From the NCBI GenBank assembly GCA_003427395.1, contig BFEA01000188.1:2395471-2428729 (forward strand): a stretch of 33,259 bases of DNA. Reading direction: 5' to 3'. Each line of letters begins with the position of its first letter. Positions within the stretch are counted from its first letter, which is position 1. Made by a program: the position numbers and the translations under genes. The notes under the pieces were generated by a model, which had not been told where the DNA came from, searched no databases, and saw nothing but the letters and a program-made list of their open reading frames with translations. Below, in pieces: positions 10,682 through 20,700 of the stretch. The DNA is from Chara braunii (lineage: Eukaryota; Streptophyta; Charophyceae; Charales; Characeae).

Positions 10682-10984
10682 ATGCCTGAAGCACATCGGG
10701 GACAGGGAAGAGGAAGGGGTGGTAGAAGTGGGAAGGCGCGTGAAGAGCCACCGACTCGTACACGGCGCGAATATAGTTCGGAGGAGGAGGAAGACGAGCC
10801 GCGTGGCTATGGTGCTCATTCGAGGCCTTACCTTGAATGCCAACGTGGTGCGAAAGAACTTCATCCCCAGATAAGATGGAGTACTTCCAGAAGAAGTTCG
10901 AGGCGCGCTACGGCGCGCCCAACACTTCCTCCCCTCCCTATACTACCAGAGGCCCCATCACTCCCACGGCGAGTAGGGCCCTAG
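10682..10984 (+). CDS. antisense ORF with RG-rich, acidic N-terminus
   Basis: ATG in a good eukaryotic context (CACACCATGCC) preceded by a CT-rich leader and a TATA box. The first 45 residues are Arg/Gly-rich and then acidic (GQGRGRGGRSGKAREEP, SSEEEEDEPRGYG), which is typical of nucleic-acid-binding or Gag-like N-termini. From about codon 40 other frames look more protein-like. One gives VVRKNFIPR at about 10846-10872 and another DKMEYFQKKFEARYGAP at about 10873-10923, so one or two frameshifts, or splicing, are likely. It lies between integrase and the 3' LTR in the opposite direction to pol, as do the antisense ORFs of plant Tat/Ogre-type elements. No family is recognised. Confidence 0.4.
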   Translation: MPEAHRGQGRGRGGRSGKAREEPPTRTRREYSSEEEEDEPRGYGAHSRPYLECQRGAKELHPQIRWSTSRRSSRRATARPTLPPLPILPEAPSLPRRVGP

Positions 10985-11183
10985 TGACTGTCCCCTCCGT
11001 TCCTTGCACTGCTTCCTCTATCTTTCATCCTAATAACTGCATTCTTTTCAGCATCTTCTTTCTTCTTTCTCTACTTCAGATCGAGCTCATGGCGATTTTC
11101 TATATTCTGTATAAGCGTGACTTTTTCTCAACCTTCTGAGTCAGTTCCCTTTCTTGCCTTTCAATTCACGCCTCACTTCATAG

Positions 11184-11225
11184 CATCCCTGACTTGAGAG
11201 TTTGAACACCTTAAGGTCGGGGATG
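11184..11225. other. imperfect inverted repeat
   Basis: CATCCCTGAC (11184-11193) pairs with GGTCGGGGATG (11215-11225) with one mismatch across a 21-base loop. It lies just downstream of the plus-strand unit and could form an RNA hairpin near its 3' end. Confidence 0.4.
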
Positions 11226-12480
11226 CAGGTTCCTCTTGAACCAGGCCGCTTGTCGACCACCAAATAAATTTAAGAAGGATTATGTTTCCACTTTCTCGTT
11301 TGCTGCTGGTTCTAACCTCTTGTTATTCTGAGATCTATTCTCAATCTGAATTTTATGGCAGAGAAAAGTTACCTTAACCTTCACATTGGCTGTAAAATCG
11401 AGAACATTGTGAGCCTGATACGAATGCTTGGGACACTTGTCCGGTCTGCCATGCTGGGAATAGGGCATATCAAACCCTTCTTTTTGCTATCTGGCTTGAG
11501 TGAGATATCTTCTCAACTTCTCAAGTGACTTAGGGGATACCAAACCCTGTTTCTTTCTCTTATCCGAGTGAGGCATCTCCTCAATTTCTCAGAAAAAAGG
11601 AAGGGGATACCAAATCCTTTTTCTTTTCTCTGGTCTGGGAACTTCAAATAAATCTCTGTACACCTGCAAAACAGCGAGTCCCATAGACAATAGACTATGC
11701 CCCAACAGGCAGGCCTCTCAACAATTTTCAGCCAAGCAACAAGTAAACAAAATAAAACCCAGAATAAAATAAAATAATAAAATAATAAAAATAATAAAAA
11801 TAATAAACACAGCAAGACAATTCTTCACACCCAAGAGTTATTGATTGCCTTGGTTTTGGCCCACCACTGGCCAGGAATGCCAGACCTTCCGTGAGTCTGA
11901 CATACCTCATTCGGCCCGCCTCAGGCCAGGACTAGTCAGACCATTTGTCTTGACAACCCCTTTGACCTGCCTCCAGGTCAGGACCAGCATACCCACTACT
12001 CGAGTATGGTAGCCCTTTGGCACTCTCGCCAGAACACCCAGACTATAGCGGGTCTGGTCACCCTATAACAGTAGACCCTCCGTCAGTCAAACTGTCCCGA
12101 ACCTGGATTTGACTACAACGGTCGGGGACCGGCTCACCCACCAGTTTTTGGCCTAGGGCGCTGGCTGCCCCGCCCAAATTTTTGAACGTGGGACCCGGTC
12201 TAACCACAGTTCCAGGCTCTGGCGAACCTCACTAGATTGCATCCTCTGACTACGGTAGGGTTCCAGTCAACCCCTTTCGACTTCATAGGCCAGACCCCCG
12301 GAGTCTTAGCCTCAGTCGACTATGGAATTCGACACTCGCGTCGGAGACCTGCTGACCCCACCAGATTGCAACATATTGCGGTAAGGCTCTGGCTGGCCCC
12401 GACAATCAATGCATATTTAGGTTAGAGAAGAATATCCCATGCACTGACAATCAAACAAGCATATTTTAACCCACAAGCAG
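11226..12480. other. non-coding part of the giant element 3' region
   Basis: Holds an A/T-rich AATAAA-type repeat at 11748-11808. At 11850-12400 there is a stretch rich in GGCC, CCAGG and TCTGG with repeated phrases such as CAGGCCAGGACTAG and CAGGTCAGGACCAG. No gene is recognised. Confidence 0.5.
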
Positions 12481-12514
12481 ATTTTTCATGCCCGGGTAAC
12501 AGGACAAACATTTC

Positions 12515-12735
12515 TCAAGAGACGTCCCTTCAGTCTCAAGAGACACTGAATAACAACATAATAACCAGCACCAAACCCTTGCAGGAGACCTCCTTCAGTC
12601 TCAAGAAGGATGCTTTGTGCTGGCCCCAAAGAGGTCTCTTCCCTCAGTTAGGAATTTTGTTTCCAAGAGACGTCCCGTCAGTCCCAAGGAAATACTGAAA
12701 TGTTAATCTCAGAGAGGTCCCTTCCCTCATCCGAG
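12515..12735. repeat. degenerate tandem repeats (GAGACGTCCC/GAGGTCCCTTCCC type)
   Basis: CAAGAGACGTCCC appears at about 12518 and 12664, followed each time by TCAGTC and CAAG. GAGGTCTCTTCCCTCA and GAGGTCCCTTCCCTCA occur at about 12630 and 12713. This implies an original unit of roughly 140 bases, now diverged. Confidence 0.6.
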
Positions 12736-12743
12736 TGAAGACA

Positions 12744-12920
12744 GACAACTTAGTTAAGAAACACGAAGTCCTTCTACTGACAACTCTCAGTCACGTAAAG
12801 TTGGACTTCTTTATGCCTGTCCTCGTCTGAATTTCTTAGATGGACAACTTAGTCAGAGATACGAAGTTCTTCTGCTGACTACTCTCAATCAGACAGAACT
12901 GAACTTCTTTATGCCCATCA
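12744..12920. repeat. two-copy tandem repeat, 99-bp period
   Basis: GACAACTTAGT at 12744 and 12843 begins two related blocks that both run through ACGAAGT, CTTCT, CTGAC, ACTCTCA and ACTTCTTTATGCC. They lie downstream of integrase on the coding (minus) strand, in its 3' untranslated part. Confidence 0.7.
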
Positions 12921-13305
12921 TACTTTTCTCTTTATCATAAGAATAATACTGATTACATCTTCTGACGTGCCACAGTCATGAGCTCCTTAGATCTTTGACA
13001 CCGCGTCAATGCTCAAGGAAACCGTATCTCACAGTTATTTCCCCACTTTCAGGGACTTGACACTCATGGATCGACTATAGCACTCCATCAAAAATATGAT
13101 CTCATGAACTCTGTTGCTTGCTGAAACCGAAAATTAACTGACATGCTGAAAATTGAAATGATGAACAAAAAAAATGATCGCAGTCTGCTGAATTTTCAGT
13201 CTTGCTGTCTCATTGTCTTACTGTACTTTTATCTCAGTTCTCTGGAACTGTTTTCTCACTTGTATGACTGACATTTCTTTCCTCTCTTTGAGATCACCGT
13301 AGGGA

Positions 13306-13560
13306 TCAGATCAGGGTATCTAAAAATGAACTTACAGAGTCTTGATCCTGATACCATGTCATGAATCCTGGATCCATCCATCTCTGAAATCTCATAAACT
13401 TTGTCTTCTGCTTCTCCTGTGATTCTGTAAGGACCAAGTCATCTTGGCTCCAATCGTTTAGTTCATTGAGTCTTAAGAGAACTGTCGAATAGGAGGACAA
13501 CATCATAAACTTTCAGTTTTTCTTTTCTTATATATCTTTTCTTGTTTCATCTCTCTTGAT
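13306..13560 (-). pseudogene. giant element integrase C-terminal (GPY/F) domain
   Basis: The minus-strand frame gives VYDVVLLFDSSLKTQ, a stop, then RLEPR, a TGA stop (13439-13441) and LGPYRI. Next come YEISEMDGSRI and the terminal FRYP. The sequence fits the GPY/F module that follows the integrase core in Ty3/gypsy elements. The TGA sits where the family has Trp (R-W-x-GPY), so TGG to TGA is the likely change. This domain helps integrase bind DNA and form multimers. It marks the 3' end of pol. Confidence 0.7.
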
Positions 13561-13735
13561 CTGCTAATCTGCTGGAAGCCATTATCTCTGCAGCATCCAT
13601 CACTGCCTGATCAACCTCTGATATTTGTCGCATTCTGATATGAAGGAACTCTGAAATAGAATAGTCTCTTTCACTTTCTTGACTTGTCCATGTCTTGACT
13701 ATGTTTTGAATAGGCAATGTGGCATATCGACCTTA

Positions 13736-14440
13736 TCAGAGAGTAAATGCAGCATAGCCAGTAGTCCTCTTGACTGTTATGTTCTCAACATAGACAACAA
13801 CTCTTAATACTTTTGGCCAATTATTGAGATTTCCTTCACACCACTTGGCCAATGAATCTTTCAAGGTCCTGTGTCCTCTCTCGACTTGCGCATTCGCTTG
13901 AGGATGGTAAGTTGTTACATACCGAATTTTTACACCCAATCTGAGAGTGACACTTCTTACAATCTCATTTATGAACTCTGATATTCTGTCTGAGACAAAC
14001 TCTCTGATAAAAGGATACCTGAGATAAACTTCCTATATTCAGTCAGCCACTTGTTCGGCTGTCTTCCTTTTTAGAGCTTTTGCCTAAACATATCTAGAAA
14101 AATTATCTCTCATGTTCCGTATGTATCTCATCCCGCCCGTGCCTAATGACATGGTGATGAGATCTAAATGAACTCGACTTCCTGGTTCTACCAGAATAGT
14201 GGGGATAAAGGTTCAATCATTCTTGTGGTAGACCTCTTCTGACATAACATACATGATTACAAAATCTGAAAATCATGTCTCTCATGCCAGATCAGAAGTA
14301 GAGCTTGATAGTCTTAGAGTAGGTCTCAGCAGCTCCGTGGCCACCTGCAACCCCCTCATGTAGAACAACAATTATCTCTAATTGTCTCTCTTTACCACAG
14401 ACCACCCTTAGTGGAGGTAGTCCTCCCTTACCATCCACAA
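13736..14440 (-). pseudogene. giant element integrase zinc-binding and catalytic core
   Basis: Integrase inserts retroelement cDNA into the genome. The zinc-binding part lies at about 14240-14400: VLHEGVAGGHGAAETYSK with the two His, and FCNHVCYVR for the Cys pair. A TGA at 14292-14294 replaces the expected Trp (YF-stop-SGM). The first catalytic Asp is in VHLDLITM (about 14162), the second in REFVSDRISEF (about 13980-14000) and the Glu in NAQVERGHRTL (about 13880). All three of the DDE triad can therefore be seen. Stops (for example after NFSRYV) and at least one frameshift separate the parts. The downstream part TTGYAAFTL matches the family's TGYSPFxL motif. Confidence 0.75.
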
Positions 14441-14447
14441 AGAGATG

Positions 14448-14765
14448 TCATATTTTTAATCTGAATTTCTTCCTCGAATTTTTACAATAATATTCCTTTA
14501 GCTGTTCTTTTTCCATGTTCTTACCAATCTCTTGATAACTTTCGTTATATTCTTCAGAAATGAAAAATATATTTTTCTTCTTTTCACCTTCTTCTTCTTC
14601 CTTTGAACCAGAGTTTTCCCCCATTTCATGAGCAGTCATAGCAGCTGCGTTAACTCTAGCATACTAATCATTTGGTTCATCCTCTTCCTCTTTCCCAAGA
14701 ATCGACTCATAAACGTAGGCATTAGGGATCTCTTCCCAGCTGTCTCTCTCTTCAGGCCACAAACT
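14448..14765 (-). pseudogene. acidic linker between RNase H and integrase
   Basis: In one minus-strand frame this reads SWEEIPNAYVYESILGKEEE, a TAG stop, then NAAAMTAHEMGENSGSKEE and a Lys/Glu-rich stretch. It is the expected position of the low-complexity tether between RNase H and integrase in this class of element. It is out of frame with the RNase H segment by a shift near 14770-14790. Confidence 0.55.
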
Positions 14766-15692
14766 TCACTTATAGGAGCGTGATACTTCATAATCTTCAT
14801 CATCCTTCTCATTCCGAAAATTATGAACATAGGCTGATTCTTCAATCGACCAGTTTACATTTTCTTCTTCTTCTTTTCTCCACTCAATCCGGCTTAGGCC
14901 ATCTTTCCTATTTTTCTCAGTAGGAATCTTTTCCAGCTTAAAATCAAAAGTCCAAATGAAGGCAATCCACCTGCTGACTGTTGGATTTACTTGTTGGTGC
15001 TTCTTAATGATACCAATCACAGCAGATGCATCATTCCTCAAGATGAATCTCCTCCCTAGTACATAGTGCTTGAAGCACCTGAGGCTATGGATGATTGTCA
15101 ACAACTCTTTTATGAATTGGGTATAACCTCTTTCTGTAGAGTTAAGAGTCCTGCTCTCAAATCTCAGAGGTCTTTCTTTCCCATTTTCATCTTTCTGAAT
15201 GAGCACACCACCCAGAGCAACTGGTCCTCCATCGGCCTGAATGATGAAAGACCTCCCTTCCTCATCGTCATAAAAAGACTCTCCCAACACTACTCCCACA
15301 TCTTTTAATTTCTCCTGTAGAGTTTCTGTAGCGGCTTGTATTTTCTCACTCCATGCTAAATTAGCCCCTTGCCTTATCATCTCCGTCAAAGGCTCTGCAA
15401 GGGTAGCAAAATGAGGAATGAAAATCCTCAAGAATGCAAAGACTCCCAAGAAGCTTCTGATGTCTGTCGCTCTCTTGAGTGACAAAGGCCAGTTTAAGAT
15501 CTTGTCTATATTTTTGGGGTCAGGACTCCTACCCTTGGAGAAACATCTGAAGCCCAAGATGATTACTTCTGGCTGAAAGAAAAGGGACTTTGGTCCGCTG
15601 GCAGTCAGTTTATATTTATGAAGTCTTTCTAGGACCATCTTTACCCCTTCAGCGTGTTCCCAGACAAACTTCCTGACTCCACCTGTGACCAA
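14766..15692 (-). pseudogene. giant element reverse transcriptase C-terminus and RNase H
   Basis: An open frame of about 308 codons. Residues 1-100 are the thumb and connection of the reverse transcriptase (GGVRKFVWEHAEG, KLTASGPKS, VIILGFRCFSKGRSPDPKNI, IRSFLGVFAFLRIFIPHFA). From about residue 145 it is RNase H, which removes RNA from the RNA-DNA hybrid: IIQADGGPVALGGVL (first Asp), FIKELLTIIHSL (Glu), FILRNDAS (Asp) and NRKDGLSRIEW (last Asp). All four acidic positions are present, so this is the best-preserved part of pol. It is linked to the upstream segment through a TGA stop at about 15716-15718 and a one-base shift beside the catalytic box. The true protein has no start here. Confidence 0.85.
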
Positions 15693-15732
15693 AGTCTCAA
15701 CCCTTACCAGGGGTCATTTTACATGATTGTCA

Positions 15733-16494
15733 TCAATATAAGGGGCTGGTTATTTTAGGAGAAATATCTTGCATGACTTGGATCATATCCCTTTGAACCA
15801 CTGCCACACCATTAGTCCAACCCTGAGGTACCACGCACATCTGAATAAGCCCTCTTGGCGTGTGCATGACAGTCATTGACCGACTAGTGAGATCAATGGG
15901 AAACTGATCATAGCCAGAATATAAGTCAACTAGGGAATAAATGCATCGACCAGGAAAGGATTCAGAGAGGAGATCGACTTTAGGGAGACTACCTGCATCA
16001 CGCACCGTCACAGAGTTGAGCTTCTGAATATTCTTTATCCATCTCAATCCACCCCCTGGTTTCCAAAAGCAAAACCAGTGGTTAGCATATGGTCCATCAG
16101 CAGGTTCAGCAACGGTAAAATCAATCTTCTTGTCAAGGTATTTTACAACCTCTGCTTCTTCTTTCAGGGCATACTTGGTCGGCCTATCATTCCATGGAAC
16201 ATGATCAATTGTCCAAATTTTGACCATCTTAATCATATCCACGTCCAACCGCCCTCTCTCTTCATCATTAAAGGAGAACGCACCACAGAATTCCTGACAC
16301 ATTTTGAAGATATATTCTTTCTCTTTAGGCAGGATAAATTGATCCGAGCCTATCTTCATTGTGTCAAATCTCTCTTTGGTGACCCTATTCCCCAATTTTG
16401 CAGATTCTCTCAATGCTTCAATAATTTTTCTCTTTTTTTTCAATGCTTCATCATAATCATTTTCTATTAGGACTGCCACCGGGTTTTTCTTCAC
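15733..16494 (-). pseudogene. giant element reverse transcriptase, N-terminal part
   Basis: Fingers and palm of a Ty3/gypsy reverse transcriptase. Seen are IDHVPWNDRPTKYALKEEAE, AEPADGPYANHWFCFWKPGG, LRWIKNIQKLNSVTVRDAGS, YSLVDLYSGYDQFPIDL (first catalytic Asp), HTPRGLIQMCVVPQGWTNGV and VVQRDMIQVMQ. The catalytic box YIDD is at 15729-15740 but is one base out of frame: the ORF ends LTR-side at a stop that exists only because of an extra C in a C-run. The join to protease upstream is also broken, by one missing A in an A-run near 16530. The overall type (Q-G-W-T-N-G instead of G-L-x-N-A) differs from gypsy-1 and gypsy-2. Confidence 0.85.
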
Positions 16495-16529
16495 CCCCTT
16501 GGGCTTGTACTTTCTCTTTGACCTAGTGA

Positions 16530-17225
16530 CTATTTTCCTAAAAAATGACGAGTCGATGCAAATTTTAACTTCATCTTTCCTCCCTTAGCAGTCTCTACAG
16601 CTTTCTTAAACGCTTCAATTTGTCCGTCCTCATCTTTGAGATTACCAAGGGCTTTTATCATTTTCGAAACTTGGTTAATACCCACTGAAATTTCTTTTTT
16701 AACCTCTTGTTTGCCTTCTTTTCTTAGTCTCCTAATCCTTTCAGTAGACTCTTCCTTTCTGATCGAATTAGCAGACAATCGATGCTTGAAATTGTTTTTC
16801 GTGCAGACTATAAAGGTCTGTTCCTGAGTAGTCTCAGCATCTTGTAGGCCGATCCAGGATGACCCCTCATGACTGAAAAATTGAACTGCCTCCATTCTAT
16901 GCAGGAATGGAATGCCCAAGATACAGTCATGGTCTAGTTCCGACACTACAAAACTCAGTAACTCCAAGGACATGATCCCAACTCTGATAGGCAGATTGTC
17001 AATAAATTCCGCCACAAAACGTTTCCCTGCAATATTACTCAGTATGTTTTGTGCAGGTCTATCAATAGATAAGTCACAAACTTCCATTGTTCTCCGAGAA
17101 AAAAATATAATTTCTACCCTAGAGTTCACTAAGACTCGAATCTTCACTTGATTAATATAAATGGTCAGGTGTCCACATCCCATGGTTGCAAATCTCATCT
17201 TGCAACCTGACAGTGATCTGTTCAC
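16530..17225 (-). pseudogene. giant element aspartic protease
   Basis: Reads MRFATMGCGHLTIYINQ, VKIRVLVNSRVEIIFFSRRT and then DHDCILGIPFLHRM. The spacing and the ILG motif identify a retropepsin-type protease. The active-site DSG-A has become NSR-V: Asp to Asn and Gly to Arg each fit a single G-to-A change, which would abolish activity. A basic, Lys-rich tail follows. The frame is the same as that of the gag C-terminus, separated only by a TAG stop at 17226-17228, so gag and protease were probably one polyprotein. Confidence 0.75.
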
Positions 17226-17962
17226 CTAACTGGGAAAAATTGATCCCAAATAATTAACTTCTAGTTTTTTCTTTTCAACCAGTTTTTTTAGTTCTTCTCT
17301 CAACTTCGGTGCTAGAGTCATCACTTCCTTGAAGGACAAGGTCACTTCTGTCTCTTCTAGCATTTTAGTAATTACATCAGTAATCACTGTCTCATTTTCC
17401 AAATCACTCTTGAGAATAAATTTCCTCTTCCTTCCTTGTTCATTCTTCCTATGTGGAAGTTATGGTTCTGGGTCATTGAGGATATTAATCAGAGATTCCG
17501 CAGTCTTCCTTCTTTTCTTTTCCTTTATCATTTGAGGCGTCAAGCGTGCTTGAAGGTTTTTCACTTCACTAAGCACGACACTGGGTTCCATGACGAGTTC
17601 TGGAGGTAGATCACCATCAAATGACATCATGTTGGCCAGAAAGCGAGCCGTTTCATTAGAAGGAGATTCTACTAATTCAGACGGGTTCTGAGAAGTAATA
17701 TTCTCTTTTAATGAAGACTCACTTGTAGAATCCTTGTCAGACGCACCCTCTATCAATGTTAAGGATTGCAGAGACAGCTCAATCGTGGTACGAGGGTCAC
17801 TTGTTTCCTGTACTAGTTCATTAGGCAACTCATCAGTAAGAAAATGAACATTCGCATGAACCTTTCTCTTCTTCTTCTTCTTCTTCATATTTTCATCATG
17901 TTTAAGAACATGAAGTCTCATACCTCCTAGATGTCTGGGGTCCAATTCGTTCCATGAATTAT
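17226..17962 (-). pseudogene. giant element gag, C-terminal part
   Basis: Continues gag beyond the hAT-like insertion. It reads NSWNELDPRHLGGMRLHVLK, then a Lys run (about 17870-17888), an acidic and Ser-rich stretch, EVKNLQARLTPQMIKEKKRR and, beyond a TAA stop at 17460-17462, VTLSFKEVMTLAPKLREELK. The last motif is a conserved helix just before protease in this class of elements. Frame is kept throughout apart from the stops. Confidence 0.7.
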
Positions 17963-17970
17963 CACATACA
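17963..17970. repeat. target-site duplication, left copy
   Basis: CACATACA, matching CACAGACA at 19326-19333 with one difference. Removing everything from one copy to the other rejoins gag in frame (MGHVCDNSWN). Confidence 0.75.
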
Positions 17971-18121
17971 CTATGTAACACCGGCGGACACGTTCGCGGG
18001 TCCAATCTCGGATGGCGGACGCAGACGGGTCCGCATCCGCGGCCTACCTGATCCGCGTCGCGGACCCGATTTTACCAGAATTTTTCTGAATTAAATAATA
18101 GGCTAAAAATAATTTTTAAAA

Positions 18122-18158
18122 ATGGGGTTGTAGGGAATTATAAGCCCTACAACCCCAT
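18122..18158. other. perfect 14-bp hairpin
   Basis: ATGGGGTTGTAGGG and CCCTACAACCCCAT are exact complements separated by nine bases. It lies about 150 bases inside the left end of the hAT-like element. Confidence 0.85.
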
Positions 18159-18226
18159 ATATTTTTTTTTTCGAATCCGGCTTTGTTTCGGATTTAAAAA
18201 AAATCAAAAACTAAGTTCAATTTAAA

Positions 18227-18249
18227 ATATATATATATATATATATATA
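18227..18249. repeat. (TA)n microsatellite
   Basis: About eleven TA units in AT-rich sequence inside the hAT-like element. Confidence 0.85.
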
Positions 18250-18418
18250 AAAGTTGGATTTTTTTTTTGTCATTTTTTATCATCAGATATATGGTCCCTG
18301 AGGTCACCTGTATTTTTTGGAAATGAATTTTCATTTTTTGCAGGGGTAGGAGGTGTTTTAGAAAAACAAAGATACAAAATTTAAAAATAAATAAACAAAA
18401 AACTTGAAAAAAAAAAGG

Positions 18419-18435
18419 TTTGATTGATTGATTGA

Positions 18436-18469
<34 letters not shown>

Positions 18470-18497
18470 GAGTGTGTGTGTGAGTGTGTGTGTGTGT
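18419..18497. repeat. (TGAT)n then (GT)n microsatellite
   Basis: Eleven or so TGAT units with one interruption, passing into GT repeats that run straight into the gap. The gap was probably caused by this tract. Confidence 0.9.
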
Positions 18498-19096
18498 NNN
18501 NNNNNNNNNNNNNNNNNNNNNNNNNNNNNNNNNNNNNNNNNNNNNNNNNNNNNNNNNNNNNNNNNNNNNNNNNNNNNNNNNNNNNNNNNNNNNNNNNNNN
18601 NNNNNNNNNNNNNNNNNNNNNNNNNNNNNNNNNNNNNNNNNNNNNNNNNNNNNNNNNNNNNNNNNNNNNNNNNNNNNNNNNNNNNNNNNNNNNNNNNNNN
18701 NNNNNNNNNNNNNNNNNNNNNNNNNNNNNNNNNNNNNNNNNNNNNNNNNNNNNNNNNNNNNNNNNNNNNNNNNNNNNNNNNNNNNNNNNNNNNNNNNNNN
18801 NNNNNNNNNNNNNNNNNNNNNNNNNNNNNNNNNNNNNNNNNNNNNNNNNNNNNNNNNNNNNNNNNNNNNNNNNNNNNNNNNNNNNNNNNNNNNNNNNNNN
18901 NNNNNNNNNNNNNNNNNNNNNNNNNNNNNNNNNNNNNNNNNNNNNNNNNNNNNNNNNNNNNNNNNNNNNNNNNNNNNNNNNNNNNNNNNNNNNNNNNNNN
19001 NNNNNNNNNNNNNNNNNNNNNNNNNNNNNNNNNNNNNNNNNNNNNNNNNNNNNNNNNNNNNNNNNNNNNNNNNNNNNNNNNNNNNNNNNNNNNNNN
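18498..19096. other. assembly gap (599 N)
   Basis: Undetermined bases. The real length is unknown, so the size of the hAT-like element is uncertain. Confidence 1.
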
Positions 19097-19325
19097 GCCC
19101 GTACCCCCCCACCAAAAGTTCATCTTTTTCGGTTTTTTTTTGTGGGGGGGGGTGGGGCAGGGGATGTGCCGCCACGTGGCGCCGCCAGATTTGTGAAACC
19201 CCCTCCCCTGCGGCCGCCACGTGTCCGCGAATCCGCGCGTCCGCGCGGACAAGTCCGCGGTCTTCGCAGACTGGCCGCGGCCGCGGACTTGGCCGCGCCT
19301 GTCCGCCGCCGGGGGGGATACATAG

Positions 19326-19333
19326 CACAGACA
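19326..19333. repeat. target-site duplication, right copy
   Basis: CACAGACA, paired with CACATACA at 17963-17970. Confidence 0.75.
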
Positions 19334-20370
19334 TGACCCATTGCATCTTTTTTTGCCACCCTACTCCTTACATCCTCCTCAAGAGGTCTGCAATAGGTGG
19401 TAGTGTGACCTCCTTCAACACAATAGTAGCAGACATAACTCTTCTTAGGACGGTCATCATACTTCATTCTTTCTCTGTTTCCTCTATCACCATTCTCTCC
19501 ATTCTTTCTGGATCTAGAGGAGTCTCTGTTCTTACCATAACCCTCATTATCATCATCATCATCATCATCTTCCTCTTCACTTTCAGCTTTCTTCTTTCCT
19601 CTATCATCCACAACATGGTTTGGAGGCATTGTAGACATATAGTTAGCCATCACTCTTTGAATAATATTTTCAGCACTCAGATTGTTCCCTCTGTTCATAC
19701 CATTCTCATTCTCTCAGGCCTTGGCCAATGTACTGATCTGATCCAGTGACCATTTCTTATGAGAAACTGTAGGTAGAGTTCTAACAATTGCAACCATTTC
19801 ATCCCATCTGAGAAGGTAGTGTTGAGCTTGATTGAGAACTGTCTGCCTTTTAGTATCAGTAAAATTCGTCAAAAATATATGGCATCTCTGGGTTTCGTCC
19901 AAATATGAGATCCTTCTTGCTGTTCGGATGAATGTCTGAAGAAAAATATTGAAAGTGTCATACTTAGTTCTTCTGATATTGAGTAAATCATTGGTTGTAA
20001 TTGGAACTGAATCTTTCTCAAATTCCTTTTTCATTCTCTCTTTGACCTCTTCCCATGTAGTGGCCCCTTCCATCAATTCTTGAACAACCAACCTCGAGTC
20101 AGTGTCACAGTAAGATAGAAGGTGCTTAAGTCGTTGTTTGTCTGTCCAGCCATAACTGAGCCCAAATAATTCATACTCGTCCAAAAAATTATTTACTTGA
20201 GGTCCTCTGAAACAGGGAATTCTCTCATCTGGTCTCTTTGCCCTTGCGATATCTGATCCTCCTTTGATTGTGTCGACTCTCTGGACTAATTCCCGTATAA
20301 CCCCAACCAGGGCCTCCTCATTGGTCCCTGTAGATGAGCTAGGTCTTGAACGACCTGCCATCTTGACCAT
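19334..20370 (-). pseudogene. giant element gag, N-terminal part with zinc knuckle
   Basis: Starts at an ATG (MVKMAGRSRPSSSTG). Residues about 70-200 look like a retrotransposon gag capsid: WEEVKERMKKEFEKDSVP, IFLQTFIRTARRISYLDE, CHIFLTNFTDTKRQTVLNQ. A TGA stop at 19714-19716 interrupts it, and the frame continues unchanged. Next come an acidic Asp run (19546-19570) and the zinc knuckle CYYCVEGGHTTTYC, a perfect C-x2-C-x4-H-x4-C that binds RNA. The hAT-like element cuts the gene right after AMGHVC. A second ATG lies three codons in. Confidence 0.85.
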
Positions 20371-20700
20371 AGACTTTCACGGATACTTTCGTCTCTCTTT
20401 CTGTCACTTTTGTCCTCTCTTTCTCTATTTTTCAATCTCCCACTTTTCTCGCAAGGGATACAGGTTCATTTCTCTCTTCTCTTGTTTGCTTTACCTCTTG
20501 AGAATTTTGTACATAAAGAGTGTATGCAATAATAGACTGGGTAGTGATCAAAGACAAAACAATTCTTTTCAGCCTTCCAATGTAATCTTCAATCAACTCT
20601 CTTTCATCATCCCTACTCAGTCTTTTATTTTTCTCATTATAGTACCCCGAATCATAAAATATCGAGTCAAGTCTTTAATCTCATAATCAAATTGCATTGC
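20371..20700. other. spacer between accessory ORFs and gag
   Basis: Purine-rich on the coding (minus) strand with runs such as AGAGAAAGAGAGGAC. No ORF or motif is evident. A 3' splice site ahead of gag is possible but not identified. Confidence 0.4.

Larger units (their letters stand above)
17971..19325. mobile_element. hAT-like non-autonomous DNA transposon inserted in gag
   Basis: Both ends carry an imperfect terminal inverted repeat: CTATGTA...CCGGCGGACA on the left, and TGTCCGCCG...TACATAG on the right. Subterminal regions are packed with TCCGCGG-type motifs, as in many hAT elements of plants and fungi. Flanking it is an 8-bp duplication with one mismatch, the hAT target size. The middle holds a 14-bp hairpin, (TA)n, (TGAT)n and GT repeats and an assembly gap. 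No transposase fragment is visible outside the gap, so it is called non-autonomous. Confidence 0.7.

Noticed and set aside
18194-19749. Long frames spanning the undetermined bases
   Set aside because: They are open only because the N run contains no stop codons.
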